Part shown: one piece after another, positions 10,904 to 22,400 of the stretch
How positions within the stretch are numbered: position 1 is the first letter of the stretch
How the letters are laid out: each line of letters opens with the position of its first letter
Origin: Didymella arachidicola
Taxonomy: Eukaryota; Ascomycota; Dothideomycetes; Pleosporales; Didymellaceae
Assembly: GCA_016630955.3 (NCBI GenBank)
Contig: CM049990.2
Location: forward strand, 1,550,001 to 1,614,000
Reading direction: 5' to 3'
DNA length: 64,000 nt
Translations under genes and position numbers: made by a program
The notes under the pieces: generated by a model
Databases searched by the model: none
Told to the model about the DNA's origin: nothing
What the model saw: only the letters and a program-made list of their open reading frames with translations

Positions 10904-11533
10904 TCAGATAGCACTGTTCGTTGGCGTGCCCGTCGCTGCGACCTTGTCTCTTCGTCTCCAGACACACACATGCAAGACCCAAACGCCAACAGCGAGTACG
11001 AGAGCCAGAGCCGTGACAGCCAATGCAACCCATCCAACTGGCTCCACATAAGCTACAACAACCATCGCGAGAAAAATGAAAGCCAACAAGATCAGGATCT
11101 GCACAAATAGGCTATAATAAAACCTGCAGAAAATCCAGCAAACGGCGCTGTACCATCTGGCATCCTTAACGTGATTCACATCACCATCTACCCCTCCACC
11201 AAAGCCGACATGCAATGCCGTTGCATGGAATTCGATCACAGCCAAACCGACCGTGGAGAACCCAAGAGAAAGCAGAAAGAACAGCCACGCTAAAGCGAGG
11301 AAGACGCGCACGTTCTGCGCACGCATGTCGCCATTCGGCGGCGATGCATCGCCGATCGAGGGAATGACTGAGAACGTAATCGACCCGCCAAATATCGACA
11401 GTTGGGAGACCATGGGTAATAGTGTCTTGAGCCATTGCAACTCGGACGGCATGGGATCAACAGGCTTGGGCCTGACGTTACCAGTCCCAGCTCCATGTCT
11501 GTGCTCAGGGTTTGGGATGGGCCTGCCGGGCAT
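10904..11533 (-). CDS. Four-helix membrane protein, unknown
   Basis: A single exon of 209 aa. Hydrophobic segments at about residues 37-57, 75-102, 128-155 and 162-190 suggest four membrane helices. The N-terminal 30 residues are polar and Pro/Gly-rich, and the short tail is basic (RRRDK). There are no catalytic or transport motifs and I do not recognise the family. Its neighbours (P450 relic, HET gene) place it in the accessory-looking part of the window. Confidence 0.65.
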   Translation of the reverse strand: MPGRPIPNPEHRHGAGTGNVRPKPVDPMPSELQWLKTLLPMVSQLSIFGGSITFSVIPSIGDASPPNGDMRAQNVRVFLALAWLFFLLSLGFSTVGLAVIEFHATALHVGFGGGVDGDVNHVKDARWYSAVCWIFCRFYYSLFVQILILLAFIFLAMVVVAYVEPVGWVALAVTALALVLAVGVWVLHVCVWRRRDKVAATGTPTNSAI

Positions 11534-12031
11534 CGATGGAGAGAAACAAGGACTTGTTCTTTGTGAGTACCGTTATAGCAGCGAACTTGAGTTTATACTG
11601 AAACTGTGTGTGATTGAGGGTATGGGTATAACTTCTAAGCCGCGAAGTTCGCGGAATATGGCGTTATCAACATTCTGTATACGTTATGGGACAAACGATG
11701 TGTCTTGGGTTCTTAAGCGAGAATCTTGGAAGTGTTCAGCCGCACCTGAGCGTTGCCTCGAACCACCACGCCATTTGGAACCATGTGAATACAAATGGCT
11801 TATTAAGCATCATCACTGCGGGGAACGCAGGGATACGAGCAGCTCCAGTTCGTCGGACCCAATCCTCTCACACCGCACTCGCTCATATGACCAATCCGAG
11901 CAAATTGCAACCAAATCAGACTGTGTGACTTGGACCTCAGCAATTCAAGGGATACAATCTCGACCTCTTGATTTGACCATATATCCTTCGTTTTCTGCAC
12001 CGCATGTGATGGTGAGTTCACGAGATGCCCG
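11534..12031. other. Intergenic region between membrane protein and HET gene
   Basis: Nothing supported. It carries the upstream region of the 10904-11533 gene and the 3' region of the HET gene. Confidence 0.4.
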
Positions 12032-14344
12032 TCACTGTAAGTACATGTGGTTCGGTCGGGGCTGGGCCGCAATCCACGCATCTTCGTGTACAACACCCAC
12101 TCCAAAGCGTCCGGCGGCACCCGTCCCTCTCTGTCTCCCTTCAGCAATCAGCATAACGTTGATATAGCACCATTCGCGTCGCGGAAAGACAGCCTCGTCA
12201 AAGAGAGTTAGTGACTCTGTCAATTGCAGAGACCTCGACAAGAGCATAAAGTCATGTGTGTCTCCTTCGTCGAGAAGATGGCTGATAGCTTCTTCTCGCA
12301 GGATAATCGAGCCAGCAGCGTTTCCGTGCTGGTCGAAGATCCTGAGATTGCCCATCGAGTGCATGCAGGTGCCGCCGTAGTTTCCGATGGGATATCTCGC
12401 GCCGGTGATCTTGAAGCGCGCAGTGGTACTCCAAGACATGAGTTGCAACTTTGGATTCCATACACCACCCTCGAGGATGAGTTCGTGCCTTGGGCGCAAC
12501 TTTCGACTCAGCGCCAGAGGTAGATCTCCTGCATCGAGAACGCTCAGCGTGTGATTCCATTTATCCCTTGTCTTGTCGTTCATGGTGGGCGTATCCAGCT
12601 TCCAAATCGCTTCCTTGTCCGTCAGGAACCATTGCGCTTCGCCGGCAATATATGTCGCATCGACTGACATGGACATTGCTGTAAAGACTATGTTGTACGT
12701 TGTTCGCGACAGCCAGCCGGCCCACGTCCAAGACGGATATGGGTATGTCGTGGTTCCATCCTGTTGTCGTACCGCCCGGACAAGGAAGTCGCCAATGGTA
12801 AACCACAACAAAGCCTCATGGAAATACCTTTCCGGCAGTCCGGCAATGAAAGCAGTCCGCAATGTTCTCGTCAGAATCGTGATAGCGCCCTGGAAAGCAA
12901 ATATCAAATCCCCAGAATTCGTCATATCGCGATCGCTGTATTGGTAATGCAGCATCCTGTATGCGTGGAGCGCTTGGATGGGATCCGTACACGGGCTTCG
13001 CGATATCCACGCGATCTCGGCATAGTCATCGAACGGCCTTGCCGTATCCGCAGGATTATACAAAGTCGTCCCTACGCGGTGGGCGGAGTGTGCTCGTTGC
13101 TCCTCGCCGTGGGTGTCCTCGGCAAACACTGCGCACGAGCACTGGAAGTACATCTGGAGATCGGTGAAATAGAACTTGCGCGGCGCCATGAGGAATTCCT
13201 GAAAAGTCCACGCGCGCGTCGTCCATCTGCTATCTTCAAACGCAAACTCAACCGATGCACATGGCGCGGCTAGAGTCAGATCTCCAACCCTTGCCATAGT
13301 CTGGGGGCGGATTCTGGAGCCCGTGCGATACCCCGTCAATCCAGTTGGAATGGCCATGGCATGGCTAGGGTCCTGCCGATTTTTCGCTATGTTGTGACCT
13401 CTCTTCAACAATGGAAAGTCGGAACAGACGATTGTAGCCAGAGCAGTACCGTACACCAGATCCATTTGTCCGATTTGACCCATCTTGTACTTCAAGTCGT
13501 CTTGTATAATGCAGAGGGCATCTACCCACAGATAGCGCTGCCCCAGCTCGCGAACGAAGCATATCGTATCCTGCACAATAGCAGTCAAGTCTGATAGATA
13601 TCCACGAAGACCTCCAGGCAGCAACAAGTCCTTGTAAACAGCCTTGGTGGTCTGGAATGTATTCTCAGCGCCCTTGGGCCAACAGTAGCTCAAGGCTATA
13701 TATTGGGCGCTCTCAGGGAGACCGCTGAGATTCATGTCTTGCACGTCGATTACGATCAGATCCTTTGGAGCTGAATCAGGAACGGCCGTGGCTGCATCGT
13801 TGGCCGGGATCTGACAAGCGCTGCCATGCCGGGTCTGGCATATGTGCAACCACTTCTTCGCGAGTCCCACATCAACTCTCTGGGGTCTCAACAGTCTCCC
13901 TGAGAACAGCACTGGGCCTTGTGCACCGTCACCATCCGTGACAAGCGCGAGCTCGTACCTGAGCCCATCCCAGGCTTTGTGAGGCAACAGGTCGATAAGC
14001 ATCCGGTATCCCTCCTCGACATCCCGATCTCCTTCATCATAACCAGTCACATTGCTCGCAAACCGATAGCTGTATATGGCCACTTGGCCCTCGTCCCCCA
14101 GCTCACGGGCCCGATTGATGTAGTGTTCCGCTGATCGCCAATCATGTCTTCCGCCGCTATGCATCAACGTGTCAAAAACAAGGCGACAGAAATCGCACTG
14201 CGAGTATCTCTTGTGAATACCAGGCAGGGTCCCCAGACGGGTAGCATCTTGGGACGAACGAATGCCAGTCTCTGTTCTCACGGCATGGATTTCTTTCGTG
14301 AAGTAGGACTTCAGATCTATCGGTGCGCAGTTGTCGCACAGCAT
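12032..14344 (-). CDS. HET-domain (heterokaryon incompatibility) protein
   Basis: From the ATG at 14344 the protein has 770 aa. I chose this start because CDNC at residues 3-6 begins recognisable sequence, but the frame is open to 14638 and an upstream exon is possible. The HET domain is read from YIALSYCW (about residues 215-222) through LWVDALCIIQDD (about 272-283). Two CxxC pairs, CDNC at 3-6 and CDFC at 50-53, may form a zinc-binding head. HET proteins trigger cell death after fusion of incompatible hyphae and belong to fast-evolving families. No NACHT, WD40 or ankyrin part is present in the frame. Confidence 0.88.
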   Translation of the reverse strand: MLCDNCAPIDLKSYFTKEIHAVRTETGIRSSQDATRLGTLPGIHKRYSQCDFCRLVFDTLMHSGGRHDWRSAEHYINRARELGDEGQVAIYSYRFASNVTGYDEGDRDVEEGYRMLIDLLPHKAWDGLRYELALVTDGDGAQGPVLFSGRLLRPQRVDVGLAKKWLHICQTRHGSACQIPANDAATAVPDSAPKDLIVIDVQDMNLSGLPESAQYIALSYCWPKGAENTFQTTKAVYKDLLLPGGLRGYLSDLTAIVQDTICFVRELGQRYLWVDALCIIQDDLKYKMGQIGQMDLVYGTALATIVCSDFPLLKRGHNIAKNRQDPSHAMAIPTGLTGYRTGSRIRPQTMARVGDLTLAAPCASVEFAFEDSRWTTRAWTFQEFLMAPRKFYFTDLQMYFQCSCAVFAEDTHGEEQRAHSAHRVGTTLYNPADTARPFDDYAEIAWISRSPCTDPIQALHAYRMLHYQYSDRDMTNSGDLIFAFQGAITILTRTLRTAFIAGLPERYFHEALLWFTIGDFLVRAVRQQDGTTTYPYPSWTWAGWLSRTTYNIVFTAMSMSVDATYIAGEAQWFLTDKEAIWKLDTPTMNDKTRDKWNHTLSVLDAGDLPLALSRKLRPRHELILEGGVWNPKLQLMSWSTTARFKITGARYPIGNYGGTCMHSMGNLRIFDQHGNAAGSIILREEAISHLLDEGDTHDFMLLSRSLQLTESLTLFDEAVFPRREWCYINVMLIAEGRQRGTGAAGRFGVGVVHEDAWIAAQPRPNHMYLQ

Positions 14345-14752
14345 CTTCTTCGTGGCGGGATATTCCAGGCAAGAACTAGATTGGATGTCAGCAGGGGATA
14401 GGTGATGAAGCTGACGTGGAGTGGCGGGGTCATCCTTCCCAGGGCTGCAGCTCGCTTGCTGCGTGGAGACACGGCAAATCCCAGATAAAACATTGTGACT
14501 GGTAGGATCTGAATGGATGTCCGTGATGGTATGTTCATATTCAGTCGATTCAAATACTATCGTTATCTTGGTCTTCCATACGACGTATCCGCTGTCTCTT
14601 ATTGACGAAAGCAGAGAACCCCTCCTGTGGACAAGCACACAACCTTACACATGAACAGAACCCAACACGCTCCGCGCTGTGATGTGTAGCATGCTCCAAC
14701 ACCATATCGTCCAAAATTAGGCACTCCTTCCACCAGAGATTTCTACCAATGC
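14345..14752. other. Upstream region of the HET gene
   Basis: The HET reading frame extends here to 14638, but the sequence has little protein character. It may contain an intron plus a short first exon, or the leader. Confidence 0.35.
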
Positions 14753-15404
14753 TCATTTAACCTTCTGGACAACCTCTTCCACATCCTGGTCACCCTGACC
14801 ACTCTGTAGATATACCAACGTGAACAGACCAGTAAGAGTCAACCAGACATTTCCCCAAACACCAATACCCATGCTAGTGTTATAATGGGTATCGAGCTTA
14901 TAATGCTGATACGCGCCGATCCCAGTCGTAACATGGTGGAACACAGTAGCCGCAACAACAGCCTTCGCATACGGCAGCGCTCCATCTCTCCTATTCGCCT
15001 TCAAAGCCCTGGGTGCATCGGCGCTGTGAATCGCTTTCGGAGCTGGCGATAGCGGAACGGCGTTTGTGAAGGAGATGAGGATCAAGGCAAGGGTAACAAG
15101 GCACCAGCCGTCATTGCGGACGTTGTAGAGTTCAAGGTCGTTTGCTTCGAGTAGGGCTTGGGAAGGCGGTCGGAACCCTGGGTTGTTAGTGATGAGGGTG
15201 GGGGGGGGGGGGGGGGGGATGCGTACAGCCGACGACCATTAATGGGTCGTAGACACGGCAGGCGCCGCGAAGACCGTACCAGAAGGCTGTGCCGTAGGCG
15301 TAAGCGTGGAAGATCTTGTCGGTATGAGTAAGTTATGCTGATGTTCCGAGCTCTTTCCAGCTGTGATTGGAGCCATTGCTTACTGCTGAGTTTACTGAAG
15401 GCAT
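14753..15404 (-). CDS. Small membrane protein, conserved-looking, unknown
   Basis: Three exons in minus-strand order: 15404-15384 (seven codons), 15314-15227 and 15177-14753. The introns are 69 and 49 bp, and the frame is kept at both joins. The product is 177 aa. Hydrophobic segments around residues 67-79, 113-130 and 140-163 point to about three membrane helices. The second intron contains a run of 19 C on the coding strand just before the acceptor. I cannot name a family; motifs such as FHAYAYGTAFWYGLRG look conserved in style. Confidence 0.7.
15200..15218. repeat. Homopolymer G19 tract inside an intron
   Basis: Nineteen G on the plus strand (C19 on the coding strand) lie within the second intron of the 14753-15404 gene, between donor and acceptor. 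Length variation is likely, both in biology and in sequencing. Confidence 0.9.
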
Positions 15405-15941
15405 CTTCGTTCAATTGACTGAATGTCTAAGCTGTCAAGCTCTCACGGCTGGGGCACAGGGTACTTAAAGCTACCGACGTCATATATGTTGTGTGCGTAG
15501 CTCAGCAGAAGCAAATACGCGCAACGTCATACTTAGCGCGAGAAGAGCTGCTTTGGTGTTGCGGGGCTGCAGGTCCCAGGAGCATGGAATCCCCTCGCGG
15601 GAACACCATGTATTTTTAGTATGATTGGACCCAGTTCTCTTTTAAAGACGGGAAAGTCGGGTCGGAATCGTGATCTCGAGGGCGATAGACCTGATAACCG
15701 AGATCTTACACGCAGAGTCGGGACCCGGTGCCATCCCTGCAATGCGTGGAACCCGTCAAAACGTCATGGTGCGTCTTAACCCTGAGCATCGGTTTGATTG
15801 ATTGTGCATCAAGCACCTCTACCATACTGCCGTCTGATCTTACATGCTCGAGTCGATATTCTATGCTTAAATTGTTGTGCGACTACCTGTCCACAATCAA
15901 CGACGGGGCATCCTCAGGCGTGCAACATCACTTCTTCACGA
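15405..15941. other. Intergenic region
   Basis: No gene is supported. It is the promoter of the small membrane protein and the 3' region of the MFS gene. Confidence 0.4.
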
Positions 15942-17361
15942 TCAAACGCGACCTTTGGCGATCACCGAACCGAGCTTCAACCATCTGGTCGCGATGAGAG
16001 CCAAGAAACCCGCTGCCATGATCCCCGCTCCACAAAACCAGATACTGCTGAACTTGTGGACAGCATCGGTACCATGGCCTTCCACTGCTCCTGAGATAGG
16101 GTTGCCGAGCAAGCCACCGAATGCAGCGATAAGATATGCAAGACCTAACCGTACCCCTATCTCCGCGCTGTTGGGCGACAAGTCGGTGATGGTCGTTCCA
16201 GGGATAATGATGACACCGCCAGAGAGGAACCCGTAGACGATACTAATGGCAATGAGCCCTGGCAAGTTCTGCGCCAGCGGCAGCATACACATCGTGATGA
16301 TGCACGCAATGCTCAATGGCAACAACGTGTTCACGCCCCCGTATCGGTCGGCAATGTAGTTGGGCACGAAGCGGCCGAAGATGTTCGCGGCGTTCATGAT
16401 GCTGAGCAGGTTGAAAGCCATGTCTTTAGTCACGCCCAAACCAAGCGCATACTCCTGGATGAAGAAGAATGGCACGAAGGAGGAAGCCACGAAGAGAGCA
16501 AAAGCACATACGAATGCTGAATAGGAAAGGTCCTTGAAGTGGTGGAAGCCAAAGTCAGAGCCTTTCGAGCCGTTCTGGCGCTGGAGTCGCATGACCGCAA
16601 ACGCAATCAGGTTGGTGAGCAGGATGACAAGTGCGAATGCACGAACAGTCCATGCAAAGCCAATGCGGATGAAGAGCGAACGCATAGGAAGCGTGTAAAC
16701 GATGCCAGCTGTCAAATGTCAACCTCTGTCCCTCCTCATCAAAGAGACTCGATATGCTTACCAACACTCGCACCTGTCGATGCAAGACCTGTCGCCAACA
16801 TCCTCCTCTTCTCAAAAAACATGGCCAAGATGACTATCGGCACGATAGCTAGCAGTCCACTCCCAACGCCCATGCAGACTCCCTGAGCGAACAGAACGGC
16901 CCAGAAGCTCTTAAGAAAGGAAGTCACAACCAACCCCACGACTTCCAAGACCGTACCAGCCGCGATGAGGCTCTTGAGATATCCTCGATCGAGCAACATA
17001 CCAGCAGGAAGACAGCCAACCGTGGTGAAGAAGAGTTGGACCGATCCAATCCAGGCAATGGACGCAGCGTCTACGCCAGGCATGAGGGTATCCACATAAT
17101 AGGTCTGAAACACACCGAACGCATTCGGGAGGCCTGAGGGGTGTCAGCGAGTTTGGCCAAGCACGGCTCGGCGAACGGACCCCAGCTGTTTGCGAAGATG
17201 ATGAAGCCTCCGAGGACCTGCACCCAGGCTACGTAGCCGTGGTCAACCGGGTAGTCATCGTTGTCCTGCGGACTGCGAGTGACTTCATGTGCTTGGATCT
17301 GCGAAATCCGCGATTCTGACTCCCGGCTTCGTGCCAGCAAAGGCTGTGTTTCGTGTACCAT
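15942..17361 (-). CDS. MFS transporter, monocarboxylate (MCT/SLC16-like) type
   Basis: Three exons in minus-strand order: 17361-17181, 17133-16762 and 16708-15942. The introns are 47 bp (donor GTCCGT, slightly unusual) and 53 bp (GTAAGC). The product is 439 aa with about 12 hydrophobic segments. The start at 17361 gives MVHETQPLLARS, a short polar N-terminus. The joined sequence around WGLPNAFGVFQTYY and the motif GVCMGVGSGLLAIVP are typical of fungal MCT-like permeases, which carry monocarboxylates, riboflavin or other small organic molecules. The substrate is not predictable from sequence. Confidence 0.9.
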
Positions 17362-19491
17362 GGCGAAAGGTGAATTGCTTCTGAGGCAGAACGCGAATGG
17401 CCGATGCTGGATCACGATGCGCCTCAAGGGTTTTTGTTGTGGATACGGGCTCGAAAGTCACGATTTTTGGGGTTCGTCATTCCGCGGCGCAAGCAGGGTT
17501 CAGTGGTTCACGTGGGGAAGGCGCGGTGAAGGTTGTCCGGAATCAGGAAGGTGAGCCCCACTTCACTGCAGGAGCAAGCGAGCTCATACTTTTTGTCAGG
17601 TACGTCATCCTACAATTCAGACAGTACCGACGCAAGGTGCTGACCATTGTAAGCGATCGCTTTGTCTCAAAAGAGTAGCAGCCTCTTTTCTTTGTGATTG
17701 CTCCGCAGCATGTAGCATCACTCCCAGATAAGTTGCGGCCCATTAATCCTACAATAAGTACGAATCAAATTGGCAGGGTTTAGTCTATGATTCGCCAAAA
17801 GATATCTCACGGTGGCAGTGTGAGGCTCACGAAAATCCACAGTCCATCATTGGTATACCAACATGTGTCTTTTCCATTCCGTCGACTGCAACCCAAGTTT
17901 ATGTCCTACTACCCACGATACTCTTGAACCCCATACCTACCCACCGTCACCTTACACCCCTACGCAAACCAGCCCTGATACTACTCTCCACCTGGAACCG
18001 ACCCATCACAATTGCACCAGTCCAAACTTCGACCAAGACCCGCCGTCACATACGCATCCACGCTGCTTATCTCGGCACCAGCAATAATCAATATCAACAG
18101 AAAACTCCTTGAGTATGGTTCCTGCCAACGATGTGGCTGACAGATACAAGTTTAGATCATATACTTAGCAGTGCGCGAACAATCAAATCACTTTACAATC
18201 TTGGATGCTCAAACTTCTTCTCATCGCCATGTATGCACTCAATTCGATACATTCATAGTGGAAACGCAGAGGTGCACTTGCAGTGTCTTTCTATGGTGAC
18301 TCAGACGTCCCGCCATGAGTTTTTGGTCGCATCTGCTGGGTGCTGTGCGATTCTCTCGTCAGTGGATCGCGTGCAAGTCATTGCATTGGAGATGGGGTTC
18401 GACAGGCTGCGAGGCGTCCGGTGAAAGCGAGATGATCAGCAGCTACATAGCCGTGCCGAGAAATGTTCGGTGGTAGGGTAGCTGTTCACGGGGCGTTGGC
18501 GATGCCGTGGTGGGTCTGGGAAGGATGAAGAGGTGTAGTAGTGGCCGCTTTTACTGCGGTGCCTCGCTACTTCCCTAGCAACAGCTTCGACCCACTCGTA
18601 CAACAGAGCGTGTGCGACGACAGCTGCAGCTCCGTCGGGGCTCCCGTGGCTAGTGTCCGTGACGGGTCTCGAGGTCGCAGCAGTGAGTCAGTGTTTGGGC
18701 TGCGAACATGTGGATGGGTTAACACGTAGCCAGTTATGACGTGCTGTTTTGGTTGTGCGCGAGTTGTGCGTTGGGGTTGAGACGGTCGCCAGAGCTGATC
18801 AAGGCAGGATTGCGATCTGGAGGGGGATTTATCTCGATCACATTGGGATTGTGTGTGGGTTGTGCAAGGAGCAGCCTTGTGTGACTGGTCGTGTGAGGCG
18901 AGACGGAGAGTTGTACGTTGCCAAGTCCGGCCAGAAAGCAGTCTCGCAGCGTCCAGCTTGGGCGCGGCATCTCGTAAGGACATGCAAGACGACCGGTCAC
19001 AGATGCAGGTCGAGGACAGAATGTGAGCGTGCAGTCGAATCAGTTCAGTTTGAGAACTGATCGAACTGGTGTTGTCGTGGTGCGGCGTGCGTTGTCCAGC
19101 AGAGCGGTGGAGCCCAGGCACGGCCCAGGGTGGTGGTGGTGGGCGTGGTCGCGCCTGACAACGAGTCAAAACACGGCGCCGGCCCAACCAACCAAGCAAC
19201 GTCACAGACGCTCGAGGGACCAGGCCAGATTAGCTCCCATTGATATCGCACATCACCGCCCGCTATCGATAGTTTGCAGACACACTCGACGCAAACCCGC
19301 CTTTCGCTGCTCTGCTCTGCGCGGCTTTCCCCTCGGCACGACTTCAACGCGCTCCCAGCCTCGGCGCCTCGTCGACGCGCTCGCTCCGCAAACGTAAACA
19401 GACGCATGTCGCCGTCGCTCGCCGGGTGAAGTGCGGACCGTACCGCATCCGGGGCCACAGCTGGGGCACCACAGGAGGGAGACAGCACACC
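17362..19491. other. Divergent intergenic region (MFS / CYK3)
   Basis: About 2.1 kb between two divergent starts. ORFs exist (for example minus 19205-18567) but have random, Arg/Ser/Pro-biased composition. I take this as the promoter and leader region of both genes; the part near CYK3 is markedly GC-rich. Confidence 0.45.
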
Positions 19492-22400
19492 ATGGCCGGC
19501 CAGGCGCTGCCAACGCGGTTTCCGTGCTGGTGCAAGGCCGTGTACTCGTGGGGAGGAGAGGTGAGTTGCGACGCGCCGACGCGCTACTTTGTTTGTGTGT
19601 TTGTGTGCAGAATCGCTGACCGCCATTTCCTCGGGCAGACTAAGCGCGACCTCGGCTTCATCGAGGGCGACCTGATCGAGGTGCTGAATGCCGGCGACGG
19701 GTCGTGGTGGATGGGGCGGCTGAAGCGCGACCGGCGCATGGTCGGGCTGTTCCCGAGCAATTTCGTCGAGCTGCTCAGCGAAGACTACCAGCCATGGAGC
19801 GGCAGCCGCAACGGGAGCTCCGAGGCCGTCTCGCGGCAGAACAGCGCCCAGGCGCAGGCGCAGGCGAAGCCGGTGCCGCAGAAGCAGAAGAGCATGTTCC
19901 GCAAGCCCTTCACCGCCTACGCGGCTGCAGGCGCCCCGAACCCAGCGGCCGCCGCGCGCGAGAGGCTGCGGCAGGGCGCGACGCCGCAGGCCGCGAAGAC
20001 GACGAAGCCCTTCTCGTCCATGAAGCGCGACTCGACCGAGAGCAGCCGCGAGAGCCCATCGCCCGCACCCGCACCAGCGCCCACCGCCGCCGTCGCGAGG
20101 GGCCCGTCCCACCTGCGCGCCGTATCGCCGCGACCCGCCTCGAAGCGACCAGCGACGTCGCCCGCGAATGCGAGCGTCAACAGGCACGGCTCGCACGCCC
20201 GCACAAACTCGCACCAGCCTGCGCAGGCCTACCAGACCCACGCCTCGAGGGCAGTGTCGCCCGCCCCGCCGCCCTCGAGACACGGCTCAGGCACGCGTGC
20301 CTACCAGCAGCAGCAGCAGCAGCAGCAGCCGCCGCCCAGAGCAGTGTCTCCAGCGCCGCCTCGCCAGCAGCACCAGCCCCGCGCCGTATCGCCCGCGCCT
20401 CCCCCGCAGCAGTACCGCGCATACGACAGAGGACCCTCGCCCGCGCCCTACTCTCGCTCCGTCTCGCCCGCACCGCCGTCCAGACATGGCTCGTATGCTC
20501 GGGGGCCTTCACCTGCACCGCCGTCCAGACATGGCTCGTACGCTCGGGGCCCTTCGCCTGCACCACCTGCGCAGTCGCAGTATCACTACCAGCAGCGAGC
20601 TGTGTCGCCTGCGCCGCCGCCTCAGCATCAGTACCATAGAGCTGTCTCGCCCGCACCGCCACCGCAACAGCACCACCACAGAGCCGTCTCGCCAGCCCCA
20701 CCCAGGCAGTATCAACCAAGGGCAGTCTCCCCTGCACCTCCCTCGCAATACCGCGCATACGACCGAGGCCCGTCCCCCTCTCCCTACCAGCGTGCAATCT
20801 CTCCGGCACCTTCGTTCCAAGATCGACCTCAGTCTCGAGGCGTCTCACCCGCTCCTTCACCTCAACAGTACTCACGTGCTGCATCGCCCGCGCCCTCGTT
20901 CCAGTATCGCGCCTACGATCATGGGCCGTCACCTTCGCCTTACCAGCAGCAGATCAGTCGGAGTCCGTCGCCTGCCCCGCCGCAGTTCCAGAACCAGAAC
21001 CAATTCGAACCTGACGAAGAAGCTGATGGCCCGCCTCCACCTCCTCCACCCCACCGTGTTGCATACGATCCAAACCGAGCAGTGTCACCTGCGCCACCTC
21101 CCCAGGACCGCTTTACCACCCCAGAGCCGCCCTCGCCGAACCCTCAGAAGTTTACCCCTTCGCCGCTCACGAACGCCATGAACGATGTCATGTCCTCGTT
21201 GCAAGACATGGCTTCGCCAGAACAAGAGACACCCTCGAACCCTTGGTCTCCGGACGCTTTCGACCAGGTCCACCAGGCCTCGGCAAGGATGGCTGGTCTC
21301 CAGACCGGTAACAGGAGTGGCAGCCGCATGGGCGATGATGACGATGATGAGCCTGTGCAAGGCCCGCCAGACGTTGACGACTATGTGAAGCGCATGGAAA
21401 GCCGCCTCCGACGTATGCACCAGATGGAAGCCAATAAGAAGAAGAAGGACGACATGTTCATGGGTGGCAAGAGCACTCCTCCACCAGTCCCGTCTAAGAA
21501 CCCGGGATACCAGAGACCTGGACCCTCATCAGTCAAGGACAGTCCAGGCGTCGAACGCAAGCAGACACTGCGCCACCGCAAATCCGTCCACGATCTCGGA
21601 AAGAGCCTAGGCAGATCCTTCACAAGCAAGACGAACTCCACGACCGCGACCGAGAGCACTAACCGTAGCTTGATGTCTGGGTACTCTGCGACAGCCATGA
21701 GCTCCACTAGCGCTGGCAGCTACTATCGCAAGAAGTTTGCCGGCGACAGGTCTCGAAGCGCAATTGGCAATCGTCCAACAGGGACCGGCTTTGGCTTCGA
21801 TGACGGACGGCCAGAGTCACCCTTCACTGGCGTCACCTATCACTCTAGCCACGCTTCAGGTTCCCAATCTCGACCTGGTTCGAGCGACGAGCAACCACAG
21901 TCCACGCAGCCCAGCACGCCTGGTCCTGAAAACCCCGATCCTCTTGGTGGTCTGACAAAGCCTAAAGAAAGACGCAGCGGCTTCTTCCGAAAAATGATCG
22001 ACTCTGCAAAGACTCAGGCAGCCAATGCGCGAAGCACCATGGAGACCATCAGCAGGCCAGCATCTCGGGCAGCCAGTCGTGCGGCAAGTCGCGCCGCCAG
22101 CAGGACGGGTAACCGCATTGACCGCATGGACACTAGCACGCCTTCCACAGGCTTTGCTGGCGGTTCTGCAGCACATCCGCCCACACCCAGCAGAGATGGA
22201 GGCCTTGGTACGACAGACTGGGTGCAAGTGCGCCGCGATGTCAATCGCTCCAACTCCTTGAGCAAGAACGAGCGCATGGAACGGGTAGAGCGCTGCCAGA
22301 TGATGGATTACCCTGCTTTCGACCCAGTCGAAATTCTGAATGAATCGGTCGAAGGTGACGAGGGTCTTGACGGGTTGCCGATTGCTGAGCCTGTCGACTT

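Noticed and set aside
11253..12167. Plus-strand ORF of 304 codons
   Set aside because: It overlaps the antisense of the four-helix protein and the HET gene end; no protein-like pattern.
18567..19205. Minus-strand ORF of 212 codons upstream of CYK3
   Set aside because: Random Ser/Pro/Arg-rich composition, no domain, and it lies in a promoter/leader region.
19045..20932. Long minus-strand ORFs (412 and 251 codons) over CYK3 exon 2
   Set aside because: They are antisense shadows of the GC-rich, repeat-coding CYK3 frame; composition is Arg/Gly/Ala-biased with no domain.
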